A stretch of DNA of 8,402 nt. It comes from Planktothrix sp. UBA8402. GTDB lineage: Bacteria > Cyanobacteriota > Cyanobacteriia > Cyanobacteriales > Microcoleaceae. This document shows positions 1 to 6,251 of this stretch, in pieces. Where the stretch lies: the NCBI GenBank assembly GCA_003456035.1, contig DMPJ01000188.1, positions 1 through 8,402 of the forward strand, written 5' to 3'. Positions within the stretch are counted from its first letter, which is position 1. Each line of letters opens with the position of its first letter. A program made the position numbers and the translations under genes. The notes under the pieces were generated by a model. It made no database searches and was not told where the DNA came from. It saw only the letters and a list, made by a program, of their open reading frames with translations.

Positions 1-393
1 AAGAGCAATATCCGTGATGATCATAATATCAGGAATTGCCTGTTTAATTGCTCTGACAGTACGCTGAATTAGGCCGTCCGGGTTGTAACTTTCGGTTCCG
101 GCGTTATCTTTTTTTTCTTCAGCAACCAAGGGAAATAAAGCGATGGCGGGGATACCTAACTCCCAGGCTTCATTAACTTCTTTTAACAGTAAATCTAAGG
201 TATAGCGGTAACTTCCGGGCATGGAAGAAACCTCAACCTTTTGATTTTCCCCTTCCATGATAAACAGAGGATAAATTAAGTCATTGACGGTGAGGTGAGT
301 TTCAGTTACCATCCGCCGTAGGGCATCGGTACGACGCAGACGACGGGGACGTTGAACTAGATTTAAGGAATTTTTCTGTGATTTTGATGACAT
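1..393 (-). CDS. hemB: Delta-aminolevulinic acid dehydratase (porphobilinogen synthase), 5' part
   Basis: This enzyme condenses two 5-aminolevulinate molecules into porphobilinogen in the cytoplasm, an early shared step of haem, chlorophyll and bilin synthesis. The window holds the first 131 codons, starting at the ATG at 393-391; the family is usually about 320-330 residues, so roughly the last 60% lies beyond the left edge. Recognisable family segments are RPRRLRR near residue 15, NDLIYPLFIMEG at about 37-48, SSMPGSYRY at about 54-62, IPAIALFPLV at about 81-90 and the closing PDIMIITDIAL. The metal-binding and Schiff-base lysine regions are not in the window. The gene is divergent from pta with a 191-bp spacer. 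A possible extended -10 (TGGGATAAT on the minus strand, near 436-444) lies about 45 nt upstream of the start, but no clear -35 accompanies it. The identification is secure; the promoter is a guess. Confidence 0.95.
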   Translation of the reverse strand, partial: MSSKSQKNSLNLVQRPRRLRRTDALRRMVTETHLTVNDLIYPLFIMEGENQKVEVSSMPGSYRYTLDLLLKEVNEAWELGIPAIALFPLVAEEKKDNAGTESYNPDGLIQRTVRAIKQAIPDIMIITDIAL

Positions 394-503
394 GAGAAGC
401 TGGGTAAAAATATTTTTAGCAAAGACCAATAGTTAATTATCCCATTAGGGTGAGTTCTGGATGTCCATAAGTTGTTAAGAAATGTAACGTTTTTAAAAAA
501 ATA

Positions 504-511
504 GCGATCGC
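504..511. repeat. HIP1 octamer GCGATCGC
   Basis: This is a perfect copy of the cyanobacterial highly iterated palindrome, between the divergent hemB and pta genes. There are four copies in 8.4 kb, which is well above chance for an AT-rich sequence and supports cyanobacterial origin. Confidence 0.85.
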
Positions 512-584
512 CATCGCAACTGCAACCGTCTAGCAGGCAAATCGCCTACAATAATTCTCGGAGTGTCTATACCCTTTTTAATTT

Positions 585-2675
585 ATGATTAGCAACTTAT
601 ATATTACTAGCATTGAACCCAATAGTGGGAAATCCTTAATTCTATTAGGAATAATGGAATTACTTTCTAAACGAATCCGACGGTTAGGATTTTTCCGGCC
701 AATAATTCAAGCAGGAACTCAACCGGATAATGATATTGAACTGATTCGCCGTCGCTATCATTTAGACTTTCCCTATCAAGATTATTATGGCGTTACCTAC
801 GAAGAAACCAGGGATTTAATTGCGGAGGGAGAGTTTGAAGAAATTCTACAACGAATCATTGAGAAATATAAGGCTTTAGAAGAAAAATGTGATTTTATTG
901 TCTGTGAAGGCACGGATTTTACCGATATTATTTCTGCCTTTGAATTTAACTTTAATGCGGAAATTGCCAATCAACTAGATGCCCCGATTTTATTAGTAGC
1001 TAATGGACAAGAAAAAAGCCAAGAAGAAGTAATTAGTAGTGTTAAAAGTGAACGAAAGGCTTTTATAGAAAAAGATTTGCACCTTGTAGCCACAATGGTT
1101 AATCGGATTTCTTTAGAACAATTTCAATCTATTTCCGAGCAGTTAGAACAGATTTGGTCTTATGATGATCCCGTGTTTGTTTTACCTGAAATAGAAGCCT
1201 TAGCTAAACCAACTGTAGGAGAAATTGTTGCGGCTCTTGAGGGTGAATTTCTGCATGGAGATCCAGAACAATTAAAACAAGAAGTGTTATCGTTTAAAGT
1301 GGCGGCGATGCAGGTTACTAATTTTCTTTATCATATTCGAGAAGGCTGTTTAATTGTTACCCCAGGAGATCGGGCTGATATTATTTTAGCTTGTTTAGCC
1401 TCCGCTTTTTCAGAAACTTACCCCAATATTGCCGGAATTATTTTAACTGGCGGGTTAGAATTGCCTCCCTCCCTGCAAACACTGATTCAAGGGTTTAAAA
1501 AATGGACAGTTCCGGTGTTTACCGTAGAAACAGATACCTACAATACCGCCACCATAATCAATCATATTCGCTCAAAAATTACCCCCGATAATGAACGAAA
1601 AATCGCCTCGGCTTTAGGATTATTTGAAAACCATATTGATACGTCTAAAATTGAAAAACGGATCTCTCTATCTCATTCTTCCCGAATTACTCCGATGATG
1701 TTCGAGTATGAACTGGTCGCTCGGGCAAAAAAACAACGTCAACATATTGTCTTACCTGAAGGCACAGAAGAACGAATTTTAAAAGCCAGTGAAATTTTAT
1801 TAAGACGTGGTGTTGTGGATATTACCCTATTAGGAAATCCCCACGAAATTCGAGAAAAAGCTACGGTATTAGGCTTAAAATTAGAAGGAGTTAATATTAT
1901 TAATCCCATGATTTCTTCCTGGCATGAAGACTATGCTCAAACCTATTATCAACTGCGAAAACATAAAGGAATTACAGAAGATTATGCGCGAGATGTCATG
2001 CACGATTTGAGTTATTTTGGGACGATGATGGTTCATAAAGGGATGGCTGATGGTATGGTTTCCGGGGCAGTTCATACCACCGGACATACGATTCGTCCGG
2101 CTTTAGAATTTATCAAAACTCAACCGGGATGTTCGATTGTTTCTAGTGTGTTTTTTATGTGTTTAGAAGATCAGGTTTTAGTCTATGGAGATTGTGCGGT
2201 TAATCCCAATCCTAACCCGCAACAATTAGCCGATATTGCGATTAGTTCGGCTTTAACAGCCAAACAATTTGGGGTTGAACCTTTAGTGGCAATGTTATCT
2301 TATTCTACGGGAGAATCTGGTCAAGGCAAAGATGTCGATAAAGTTCGAGAAGCCACATTAATTGCCCGTCAATTACGCCCCGATTTAAAAATAGAAGGCC
2401 CCATCCAATACGATGCGGCTGTTGATGAAGATGTAGCTAAAACCAAACTACCAGGAAGTGAAGTTGCCGGACACGCAACGGTATTTATTTTTCCCGATTT
2501 AAACACCGGAAATAATACTTATAAAGCTGTTCAAAGGTCTGCCTCTGCTGTGGCTATCGGCCCAGTTTTACAAGGTTTAAATAAACCCGTTAATGATTTA
2601 AGTCGAGGTTGTACAATTACCGATATTGTTAATACCGTTGCGATTACAGCTATTCAAGCTCAGGGAATCAATTAA
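585..2675 (+). CDS. pta: Phosphate acetyltransferase, long three-part form
   Basis: Pta interconverts acetyl-CoA plus phosphate and acetyl phosphate plus CoA, and usually works with acetate kinase (not in this window). The 696 residues match the long form. An N-terminal BioD-like P-loop domain spans about 1-215 (EPNSGKS at 11-17). A DRTGG-type domain spans about 235-345 (PGDRADII at 260-267). The C-terminal PTA/PTB catalytic domain spans about 370-690. Catalytic-domain signatures include LPEGTEERILKA (390-401), GMADGMVSGAVHTTGHT (486-502), SYSTGESGQG (572-581), LNTGNNTYKAVQR (639-651) and GPVLQGLNKPVNDLSRG (659-675). No frameshift or missing block is visible. The ATG at 585 is chosen because the P-loop domain starts at once after it. 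No Shine-Dalgarno is well placed; the nearest GGAG (560-563) is too far upstream. The gene is divergent from hemB and converges on the minus-strand gene that ends at 2771. Confidence 0.96.
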   Translation: MISNLYITSIEPNSGKSLILLGIMELLSKRIRRLGFFRPIIQAGTQPDNDIELIRRRYHLDFPYQDYYGVTYEETRDLIAEGEFEEILQRIIEKYKALEEKCDFIVCEGTDFTDIISAFEFNFNAEIANQLDAPILLVANGQEKSQEEVISSVKSERKAFIEKDLHLVATMVNRISLEQFQSISEQLEQIWSYDDPVFVLPEIEALAKPTVGEIVAALEGEFLHGDPEQLKQEVLSFKVAAMQVTNFLYHIREGCLIVTPGDRADIILACLASAFSETYPNIAGIILTGGLELPPSLQTLIQGFKKWTVPVFTVETDTYNTATIINHIRSKITPDNERKIASALGLFENHIDTSKIEKRISLSHSSRITPMMFEYELVARAKKQRQHIVLPEGTEERILKASEILLRRGVVDITLLGNPHEIREKATVLGLKLEGVNIINPMISSWHEDYAQTYYQLRKHKGITEDYARDVMHDLSYFGTMMVHKGMADGMVSGAVHTTGHTIRPALEFIKTQPGCSIVSSVFFMCLEDQVLVYGDCAVNPNPNPQQLADIAISSALTAKQFGVEPLVAMLSYSTGESGQGKDVDKVREATLIARQLRPDLKIEGPIQYDAAVDEDVAKTKLPGSEVAGHATVFIFPDLNTGNNTYKAVQRSASAVAIGPVLQGLNKPVNDLSRGCTITDIVNTVAITAIQAQGIN

Positions 2676-2707
2676 AACTAATTTATTCCCTGATTAACTA
2701 TTAGTCA

Positions 2708-2724
2708 ATAATGTTTAACATTAT
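2708..2724. repeat. Short AT-rich palindrome downstream of pta
   Basis: ATAATGTT and AACATTAT flank a single central T, giving a perfect 17-nt palindrome 33 nt after the pta stop. As RNA it could form only a weak stem because the central bases must loop out. It may contribute to 3' end formation or be a protein-binding palindrome; the sequence does not decide. Confidence 0.35.
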
Positions 2725-2736
2725 AGCATCAATCCT

Positions 2737-2775
2737 CTTGATTTAATCAATCCTAAAAATTTTGATTAAATCAAG
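2737..2775. terminator. 14-bp perfect inverted repeat, possible bidirectional terminator
   Basis: CTTGATTTAATCAA (2737-2750) and TTGATTAAATCAAG (2762-2775) are perfect reverse complements around an 11-nt loop. The element sits between the convergent pta and the unknown minus-strand gene, as expected for a shared 3' end signal. Its right arm contains the TGA stop codon of the minus-strand gene (2773-2771). The stem is AT-rich and neither side has a good U-tract, so it is not a classical intrinsic terminator. Blocking of 3' exonucleases is an alternative role. Confidence 0.5.
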
Positions 2776-3676
2776 GTTGGATATTCTGAAATAGCCAATA
2801 ATCTTGATATTCTGATAAAATAAAATCCATAGCTTCTTCCAGTTTAACTTCTAAATCATAATTCTGAATATCTACTATCATTTGATAAAATAACTCAAAT
2901 AAAACTCGATAATCTTGATTCCAAACCATCAATTTTCCATTACGAGAATGTTGAAATCTTTCTAACTCAAATTGGCTTTTTTGACCACTGATGGGATAAT
3001 CAGTTTGATCTCGACATAGAATAAATTGAAAATTGGGTTTTGAAATTAATAATTCATTCCAGTTTTTCATCCGATGGAAAAATGGAGATCCTCCTAAATG
3101 CAAAAATCCGACGACAAAACTATGGGTTTGAGTTTGAATAACTAAATGTTCAGGAATAACCCGTTTCCCCAAACGTAATATATCAAAACTCAAGGGAGAA
3201 ATCACTAACATTAATGCTTCTAAAATTGTGATTAATTTCCCCAAATCATCACTATCGGTTAAAATTTTAGGCTTAGATAAATTTGCTTCTAAACAAATCC
3301 TTTGCGTCTTTAAATAATTTTTTAGTTGGCGTGGAACAGGATCAAAGGGTGGAAAAACCTCAATATAATCCTCTATCTCTAAATTTTGCTGATTTTTGTC
3401 TCCTAAAAATTTAGCAATTTGAGCCATCGCCTGTTGCATTTGTTCCCGTTGAGTTTCTAACTGTTTTAACCGGATTTCTATATCAGTTTCATCGGTTTGT
3501 AATACCGAAATTAATTGATGTTTAGGGAGAGGAATACCATCGACTTTATATCTATAATAATCCGCCGCCACATTTAACACCGTCCGAATGGAAATGTGAT
3601 TTAAAATGGCGGTAATTTCATCCGTTTCAAATAAATCATCAATGGTGACATCTAACCATTGTAACTTTAAATTCAA
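2771..3676 (-). CDS. Uncharacterised 301-residue protein, probably 5'-truncated
   Basis: I do not recognise the family. The frame is open for 301 codons from a TTG at 3676-3674, and the next upstream codons reach a TGA within four triplets. No in-frame ATG occurs before residue 80, which is odd for a whole gene and suggests a lost 5' end. Residues about 62-95 form a charged, Gln-rich, probably coiled-coil helix (IRLKQLETQREQMQQAMAQI). Residues about 145-300 look like a mixed alpha/beta domain rich in Phe, Tyr and Trp, with FVVGFLHLGGSPFFHRM near 187-203 and VLFELFYQMIVDIQNYDLEV near 258-277. The last stretch reminds me of C-terminal tails of some cyanobacterial ATP-binding proteins, but there is no P-loop here and this is only an impression. 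It has no signal peptide or clear membrane segment. Its start overlaps the stop of an exonuclease-like fragment by 4 nt (TTGA). Confidence 0.55.
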   Translation of the reverse strand: MNLKLQWLDVTIDDLFETDEITAILNHISIRTVLNVAADYYRYKVDGIPLPKHQLISVLQTDETDIEIRLKQLETQREQMQQAMAQIAKFLGDKNQQNLEIEDYIEVFPPFDPVPRQLKNYLKTQRICLEANLSKPKILTDSDDLGKLITILEALMLVISPLSFDILRLGKRVIPEHLVIQTQTHSFVVGFLHLGGSPFFHRMKNWNELLISKPNFQFILCRDQTDYPISGQKSQFELERFQHSRNGKLMVWNQDYRVLFELFYQMIVDIQNYDLEVKLEEAMDFILSEYQDYWLFQNIQP

Positions 3677-3783
3677 TAAAAGGCTTCATAAATTAATTCT
3701 CCTTGATAATTTACAATTGCCAATTCTCTTAAAATCGGTTGTCCTTCCGTGTCAATAACAATAAAGTTTTTTGTATTTTTCAT
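3673..3783 (-). pseudogene. DnaQ-like 3'-5' exonuclease N-terminal fragment
   Basis: An ATG at 3783-3781 opens a 36-codon frame ending in TGA at 3675-3673. It reads MKNTKNFIVIDTEGQPILRE, then a short beta-strand-rich stretch (LAIVNYQGELIYEAF). A hydrophobic strand followed by D-x-E (D11, E13) and a second strand is how the ExoI motif and first hairpin of DEDD-type exonucleases begin, where the two acids bind metal. Everything after the second strand is missing, including the ExoII and ExoIII motifs, so it cannot be an active nuclease by itself. The stop overlaps the TTG of the next gene as TTGA, so the two frames could be coupled, or they could be the two ends of one gene joined by a deletion and frameshift. 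I favour the deletion. An independent 36-aa peptide is less likely. Confidence 0.5.
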
Positions 3784-4000
3784 AGCAATTAATCACAATA
3801 AATAGTCTGTCAACCGAGAATCAAATGATCGAGATCACAAGATCCCCTTGACTTCTATCACTCCCTTATATGTTCATTGTAACTCAAATTGAACGTTATT
3901 ATCACAGAATTTTAGAGATTAGCGTCCCTGATTTAACTGGGAAAATAGGGAATAATTAAATTATTGAGTTCAATTCTATTCTTTCCACCGTTAAGGATTT

Positions 4001-4004
4001 GGAG
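4001..4004 (+). promoter_or_regulatory. Shine-Dalgarno GGAG of the small protein gene
   Basis: GGAG stands 4 nt before the first ATG (4009) and 7 nt before the second (4012) of a double-ATG start, so the second ATG has the better spacing. An AAGGA at 3993-3997 gives a second possible ribosome contact. This site is the main support that the short frame is translated. Confidence 0.55.
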
Positions 4005-4008
4005 AATC

Positions 4009-4125
4009 ATGATGAAAGTTTATCCTAAACCTCTGCGCTCTAACCCCTATAGTAGTTACCGTGACCCCAAAACTGGACGCTGGTTGATTGTCAAACCTCT
4101 GGAGAATTCTGCTAAAATGGGTTAG
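4009..4125 (+). CDS. Small basic protein, 38 residues, function unknown
   Basis: The frame starts with tandem ATGs (4009 and 4012) after a good GGAG and ends at TAG 4123-4125. The product reads MMKVYPKPLRSNPYSSYRD, continues PKTGRWLIVKPLE and ends NSAKMG. It is basic (Lys and Arg spread throughout) and Pro/Tyr-rich, with a YRDPKTGRW core. It has no signal peptide, membrane segment or cysteines. The NPYxxYRDPKTGxW pattern looks like that of short conserved cyanobacterial proteins of unknown function; this is recollection, not a search. It stands alone: 225 nt separate it from the fragment upstream and 198 nt separate it from rnz. A small stem TGACC-TTT-GGTCA (4134-4146) follows the stop without a U-tract. 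No function is proposed. Confidence 0.62.
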   Translation: MMKVYPKPLRSNPYSSYRDPKTGRWLIVKPLENSAKMG

Positions 4126-4268
4126 GTTAAGTCTGACCTTTGGTCAATCCGTCGGTTAATATAACTTATGGGTTAATAAAACCTCCTATTAAGGTGTACC
4201 ATAAAATCAAAGTAGAGGCAAAAAACACCAAAATCTTTACCAAATACCCGATATTTGTTTTAAATAAT

Positions 4269-4277
4269 TGCTATAAT
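4269..4277 (+). promoter_or_regulatory. Extended -10 promoter element upstream of rnz
   Basis: TGCTATAAT combines a perfect TATAAT (4272-4277) with the TGn extension. No convincing -35 hexamer lies 16-18 nt upstream, which fits an extended -10 promoter. The start would fall near 4284, leaving a leader of about 40 nt. The 198-nt gap between the small protein gene and rnz holds nothing else that I recognise. Confidence 0.45.
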
Positions 4278-4323
4278 GAATTTCTCTGAACTTAATTCAA
4301 TTAGGCTTGTTGATTACGCGTAA

Positions 4324-5262
4324 ATGCAGATTACTTTTTTAGGTACTAGCTCAGGAGTTCCCACGCGATCTCGTAATGTTTCCAGTATAGCTCTGCGTTT
4401 ACCGCAAAGGGCTGAAATTTGGCTATTTGACTGCGGAGAGGGGACGCAGCATCAATTCCTCCGTAGTGATTTAAAAATCAGTCAAATTAGTCGAATTTTC
4501 GTTACCCATCTACACGGCGATCATATTTTTGGGTTAATGGGGTTATTAGCTAGTTGTGGGTTAGCGGGAAATCCCAAACGGATTGATATTTATGGGCCAT
4601 CGGGATTATCAGAATATTTACAGGGCTGTGTCCGCTATTCTCAAACCCATTTTTCCTATCCGGTTAAAGTCCATACCATTCAACCGGGGATCATTTTTGA
4701 AGATGAAGAATATCAAGTAGTTTGTGGCCCTTTGAAACATCGAGTCCCAGCCTTTGGTTATCGAATTATTGAAAAGGATAAACCCGGACGATTTGATGTG
4801 GAAACAGCCCAAAAATTAGGGATTCCCCCTGGGCCAATTTATGCTCAACTCAAACAAGGACAAGTCGTCACCCTTCCCGATGGTCGGGTAATTCGGGGTA
4901 CGGAATTATGTGGCCAAGCCCAAGTTGGTCGCAAATTCGTCTATTGTACCGATACGGTATTTTGCGATGGGGCGGTAGAATTAGCTGAAAATGCAGATGT
5001 TTTAATTCATGAAGCCACCTTCGCCCATCAAGATGCAGAAATGGCTTTCCAAAGATTACATTCCACCTCCACAATGGCGGCACAGGTAGCACTAGCAGCC
5101 GGGGTGAAACAATTAATTATGACTCATTTTAGCCCCCGTTACGCCCCCGGAAATTCAATTATTTTAGAAGATTTATTAACAGAAGCTAGAGCCATTTTTC
5201 CGAATACAGACATGGCTTATGATTTCCTCACCCATACAATTCCCCGTCGTCCCTCCCCGTAG
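4324..5262 (+). CDS. rnz: Ribonuclease Z (tRNase Z, tRNA 3' processing endonuclease)
   Basis: RNase Z is a zinc-dependent endonuclease that cuts the 3' trailer from tRNA precursors in the cytoplasm. The 312 residues fit the short bacterial form. The metallo-beta-lactamase fold starts at once ([20 protein letters not shown]) and carries the main motif [11 protein letters not shown] (61-71; H62, H64, D66 and H67 bind zinc). Further ligand or catalytic positions are H139 ([11 protein letters not shown]), D210 (YCTDT), H246 (RLHSTS) and H268 (MTHFSPRY). The [15 protein letters not shown] segment (157-171) matches the exosite arm region that grips tRNA. The ATG at 4324 is preferred because the first beta strand begins with it; no Shine-Dalgarno is evident. 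An extended -10 lies about 47 nt upstream. The TAG stop (5260-5262) is part of a GTAGT repeat, so the last residues (RRPSP) may have been set by repeat insertion. Confidence 0.95.
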   Translation: MQITFLGTSSGVPTRSRNVSSIALRLPQRAEIWLFDCGEGTQHQFLRSDLKISQISRIFVTHLHGDHIFGLMGLLASCGLAGNPKRIDIYGPSGLSEYLQGCVRYSQTHFSYPVKVHTIQPGIIFEDEEYQVVCGPLKHRVPAFGYRIIEKDKPGRFDVETAQKLGIPPGPIYAQLKQGQVVTLPDGRVIRGTELCGQAQVGRKFVYCTDTVFCDGAVELAENADVLIHEATFAHQDAEMAFQRLHSTSTMAAQVALAAGVKQLIMTHFSPRYAPGNSIILEDLLTEARAIFPNTDMAYDFLTHTIPRRPSP

Positions 5263-5268
5263 TAAGCC
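5259..5268 (+). repeat. Partial copy of the GTAGTAAGCC repeat at the rnz stop
   Basis: GTAGTAAGCC matches the first ten bases of the two full units that follow, with the same preceding CCCC. The TAG inside it is the stop codon of rnz. It lacks the second stem arm and therefore cannot fold. Confidence 0.7.
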
Positions 5269-5270
5269 CC

Positions 5271-5340
5271 GTAGTAAGCCCTTCAGGGCTGTCTTTATTT
5301 CCCCCGTAGTAAGCCCTTCAGGGCTGTCTTTATTTCCCCA
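5271..5340 (+). repeat. Two tandem 35-bp hairpin repeat units
   Basis: Units 5271-5305 and 5306-5340 differ only at the last base. Each starts GTAGTAAGCCCTTCAGGGCT and then has a T-rich stretch and CCCC. Each can fold AGCCC/GGGCT around a TTCA loop (5277-5290 and 5312-5325), followed by GTCTTTATTT. The layout resembles a doubled weak terminator for rnz transcripts, although the U-tract is imperfect. A family of dispersed intergenic repeats is the better explanation, because an inverted relative follows directly. Confidence 0.8.
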
Positions 5341-5346
5341 GTTTTT

Positions 5347-5378
5347 GGAATAAGAATGAGTCCTGAAGGACTCACTAC
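5347..5378 (-). repeat. Inverted relative of the GTAGT hairpin repeat
   Basis: On the minus strand this reads GTAGTGAGTCCTTCAGGACT and ends in TTATTCC, so it has the same plan as the units at 5271-5340 in the opposite direction. Within the first 20 bases 17 match. Its stem TGAGTCC/GGACTCA (5357-5363 with 5368-5374) is 7 bp, longer than the 5 bp of its neighbours. One C-G pair of the neighbours is a T-A pair here, a compensatory change. The remaining intergenic stretch up to 5536 is AT-rich and shows only weak -10-like boxes. Confidence 0.75.
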
Positions 5379-5536
5379 GCAATACTGAACTTTTCTATCC
5401 TTTTTTATTTTAACTGGCATCAAACAGGTTTTATTCAGTCATAGAGAAGGTTTCAGAACTCCTGAACTTATCCCTATCGACAGTTTAACTGATATCGAAC
5501 ACACTTAAGATGTAGATATATGATATAGGGTTCCCT

Positions 5537-5541
5537 GGAGG
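5537..5541 (+). promoter_or_regulatory. Shine-Dalgarno GGAGG of the receiver gene
   Basis: GGAGG sits 9 nt before the ATG at 5551. It is the strongest ribosome binding site seen in the window and fixes the start of the receiver protein. Confidence 0.7.
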
Positions 5542-5550
5542 GGTAAGACT

Positions 5551-5955
5551 ATGATTAGAACTATTTTAGTTGTTGAAGATAATATCGTTAACTGGAAAGT
5601 CTTTGAACGGATTTTAACCAGACGAGGCGGGTTACTGGCAAAACATACTGAAGATGTGCAAACCGTCATGGAAATGGCAGCCAACAAACAAGCAGATCTA
5701 ATTTTAATGGATGTCTCTTTAACCAATAGTTATTATCAAGGAAAAGCCGTTGATGGGATTGAAATTACCCAAATGTTAAAAGCGAACCCCGCCACCGCAC
5801 AACTTCCTGTTATTTTAGTTACTGCCCATGCTAGCAGTGGCGATCGCGAAAACCTTTTAGCGCGTAGTGGCGCCGACGATTATATTCCTAAACCCGTAGT
5901 TGATCATAAATCTTTTGTGGCACAAATTAAATCCAGACTCCCCGTAGATGAATAA
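5551..5955 (+). CDS. Stand-alone response regulator receiver protein (CheY-like)
   Basis: This 134-residue protein is a single receiver (REC) domain without an output domain, so it should act through phosphorylation-dependent protein contact in the cytoplasm. The full phosphorylation set is present: acidic pair E9-D10 (LVVEDN), phospho-acceptor D54 (LILMDVSL), switch T91 (ILVTAHA) and K114 (YIPKPV). The segment SLTNSYYQGKAVDGIEI after the acceptor is longer than in CheY. I associate this extended loop, together with NWKVFERILTRRGG near the N-terminus, with a cyanobacterial receiver subgroup. A GGAGG lies 9 nt before the ATG. No histidine kinase is nearby, so the partner is unknown. The next frame begins 39 nt downstream, possibly on the same transcript. 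Confidence 0.9.
   Translation: MIRTILVVEDNIVNWKVFERILTRRGGLLAKHTEDVQTVMEMAANKQADLILMDVSLTNSYYQGKAVDGIEITQMLKANPATAQLPVILVTAHASSGDRENLLARSGADDYIPKPVVDHKSFVAQIKSRLPVDE
5840..5847. repeat. HIP1 octamer GCGATCGC inside the receiver gene
   Basis: This is a perfect HIP1 palindrome in codons near S97-R99 of the receiver protein. It is the second of four copies in the window. Confidence 0.85.
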
Positions 5956-5994
5956 AAAAACTTAATTTTATTACCTCAAACGTTGTCAAAAATT

Positions 5995-6207
5995 ATGCTT
6001 TTACCAGAGTGCATTATTCTTCAACAAGAAGCAGCAAACCCTACAACTTCCGGCGAGCGTTTAGTTAAACTCGCCCAAAGAAGTACGGAATTATCCCGAC
6101 TTGTTGCCAATAATTCTAACTGTTTTCTTCGTCTTTTAGTAGTGCGAGCGTCCTCGCTCGCTGGTATCTATATTCCTCATTGGCATCTTGTTCATTTTTT
6201 TGTATAA
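5995..6207 (+). pseudogene. N-terminal fragment of a HEAT/LRV-like repeat protein, disrupted by a hairpin repeat
   Basis: From the ATG at 5995 (a TTG at 5983 is in the same frame) the frame reads MLLPECIILQQEAANPTTSG, then ERLVKLAQRSTELSRLVANN. This two-helix pattern (NPxTxxERLxxLAxxxxxLxRLVAxN) resembles one unit of the leucine-rich-variant or HEAT-like helical repeats common in cyanobacterial proteins, where further NPNTP-type units would follow. From about 6139 the frame runs through a GTAGT hairpin repeat (VVRASSLAG) and then into unrelated sequence to a stop at 6207. Only one repeat unit is left, so a stable solenoid is unlikely. It lies 39 nt after the receiver gene and has no Shine-Dalgarno. 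It is probably dead; an expressed short peptide cannot be excluded. Confidence 0.5.
6139..6176 (+). repeat. GTAGT hairpin repeat with GC-rich 7-bp stem
   Basis: GTAGT is followed by GCGAGCG (6144-6150), the loop TCCT and CGCTCGC (6155-6161), a perfect 7-bp stem. A TATCTATATTCC tail follows. The plan (GTAGT, stem, 4-nt loop, stem, T-rich tail, CC) is the same as that of the repeats after rnz, although the stem sequence differs. It interrupts the helical-repeat protein fragment. Confidence 0.7.
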
Positions 6208-6251
6208 TTAATTTACCATTACTATAAATAACTAGATTCAATAATGAAATT

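Noticed and set aside
1881..2087. Minus-strand open frame of 68 codons inside pta
   Set aside because: It lies opposite the pta catalytic domain, whose protein motifs are fully conserved, and it has no recognisable product.
3848..3917. Promoter boxes upstream of the small protein (TTGACT at 3848, TTGAAC at 3889)
   Set aside because: Neither has a good -10 at 16-18 nt spacing, so I could not place a promoter in the 3784-4008 gap.
4618..5092. Two minus-strand open frames of 64 and 74 codons inside rnz
   Set aside because: Both are antisense to conserved tRNase Z sequence and have no family resemblance or ribosome binding site.
5176..5382. Minus-strand 68-codon frame across the end of rnz and the hairpin repeats
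   Set aside because: It is composed of antisense rnz and repeat units, and its repetitive middle part is explained by the 35-bp repeats.
5505..5726. Minus-strand 73-codon frame opposite the receiver gene
   Set aside because: It is antisense to the conserved receiver start, and the plus-strand gene has the strong GGAGG.
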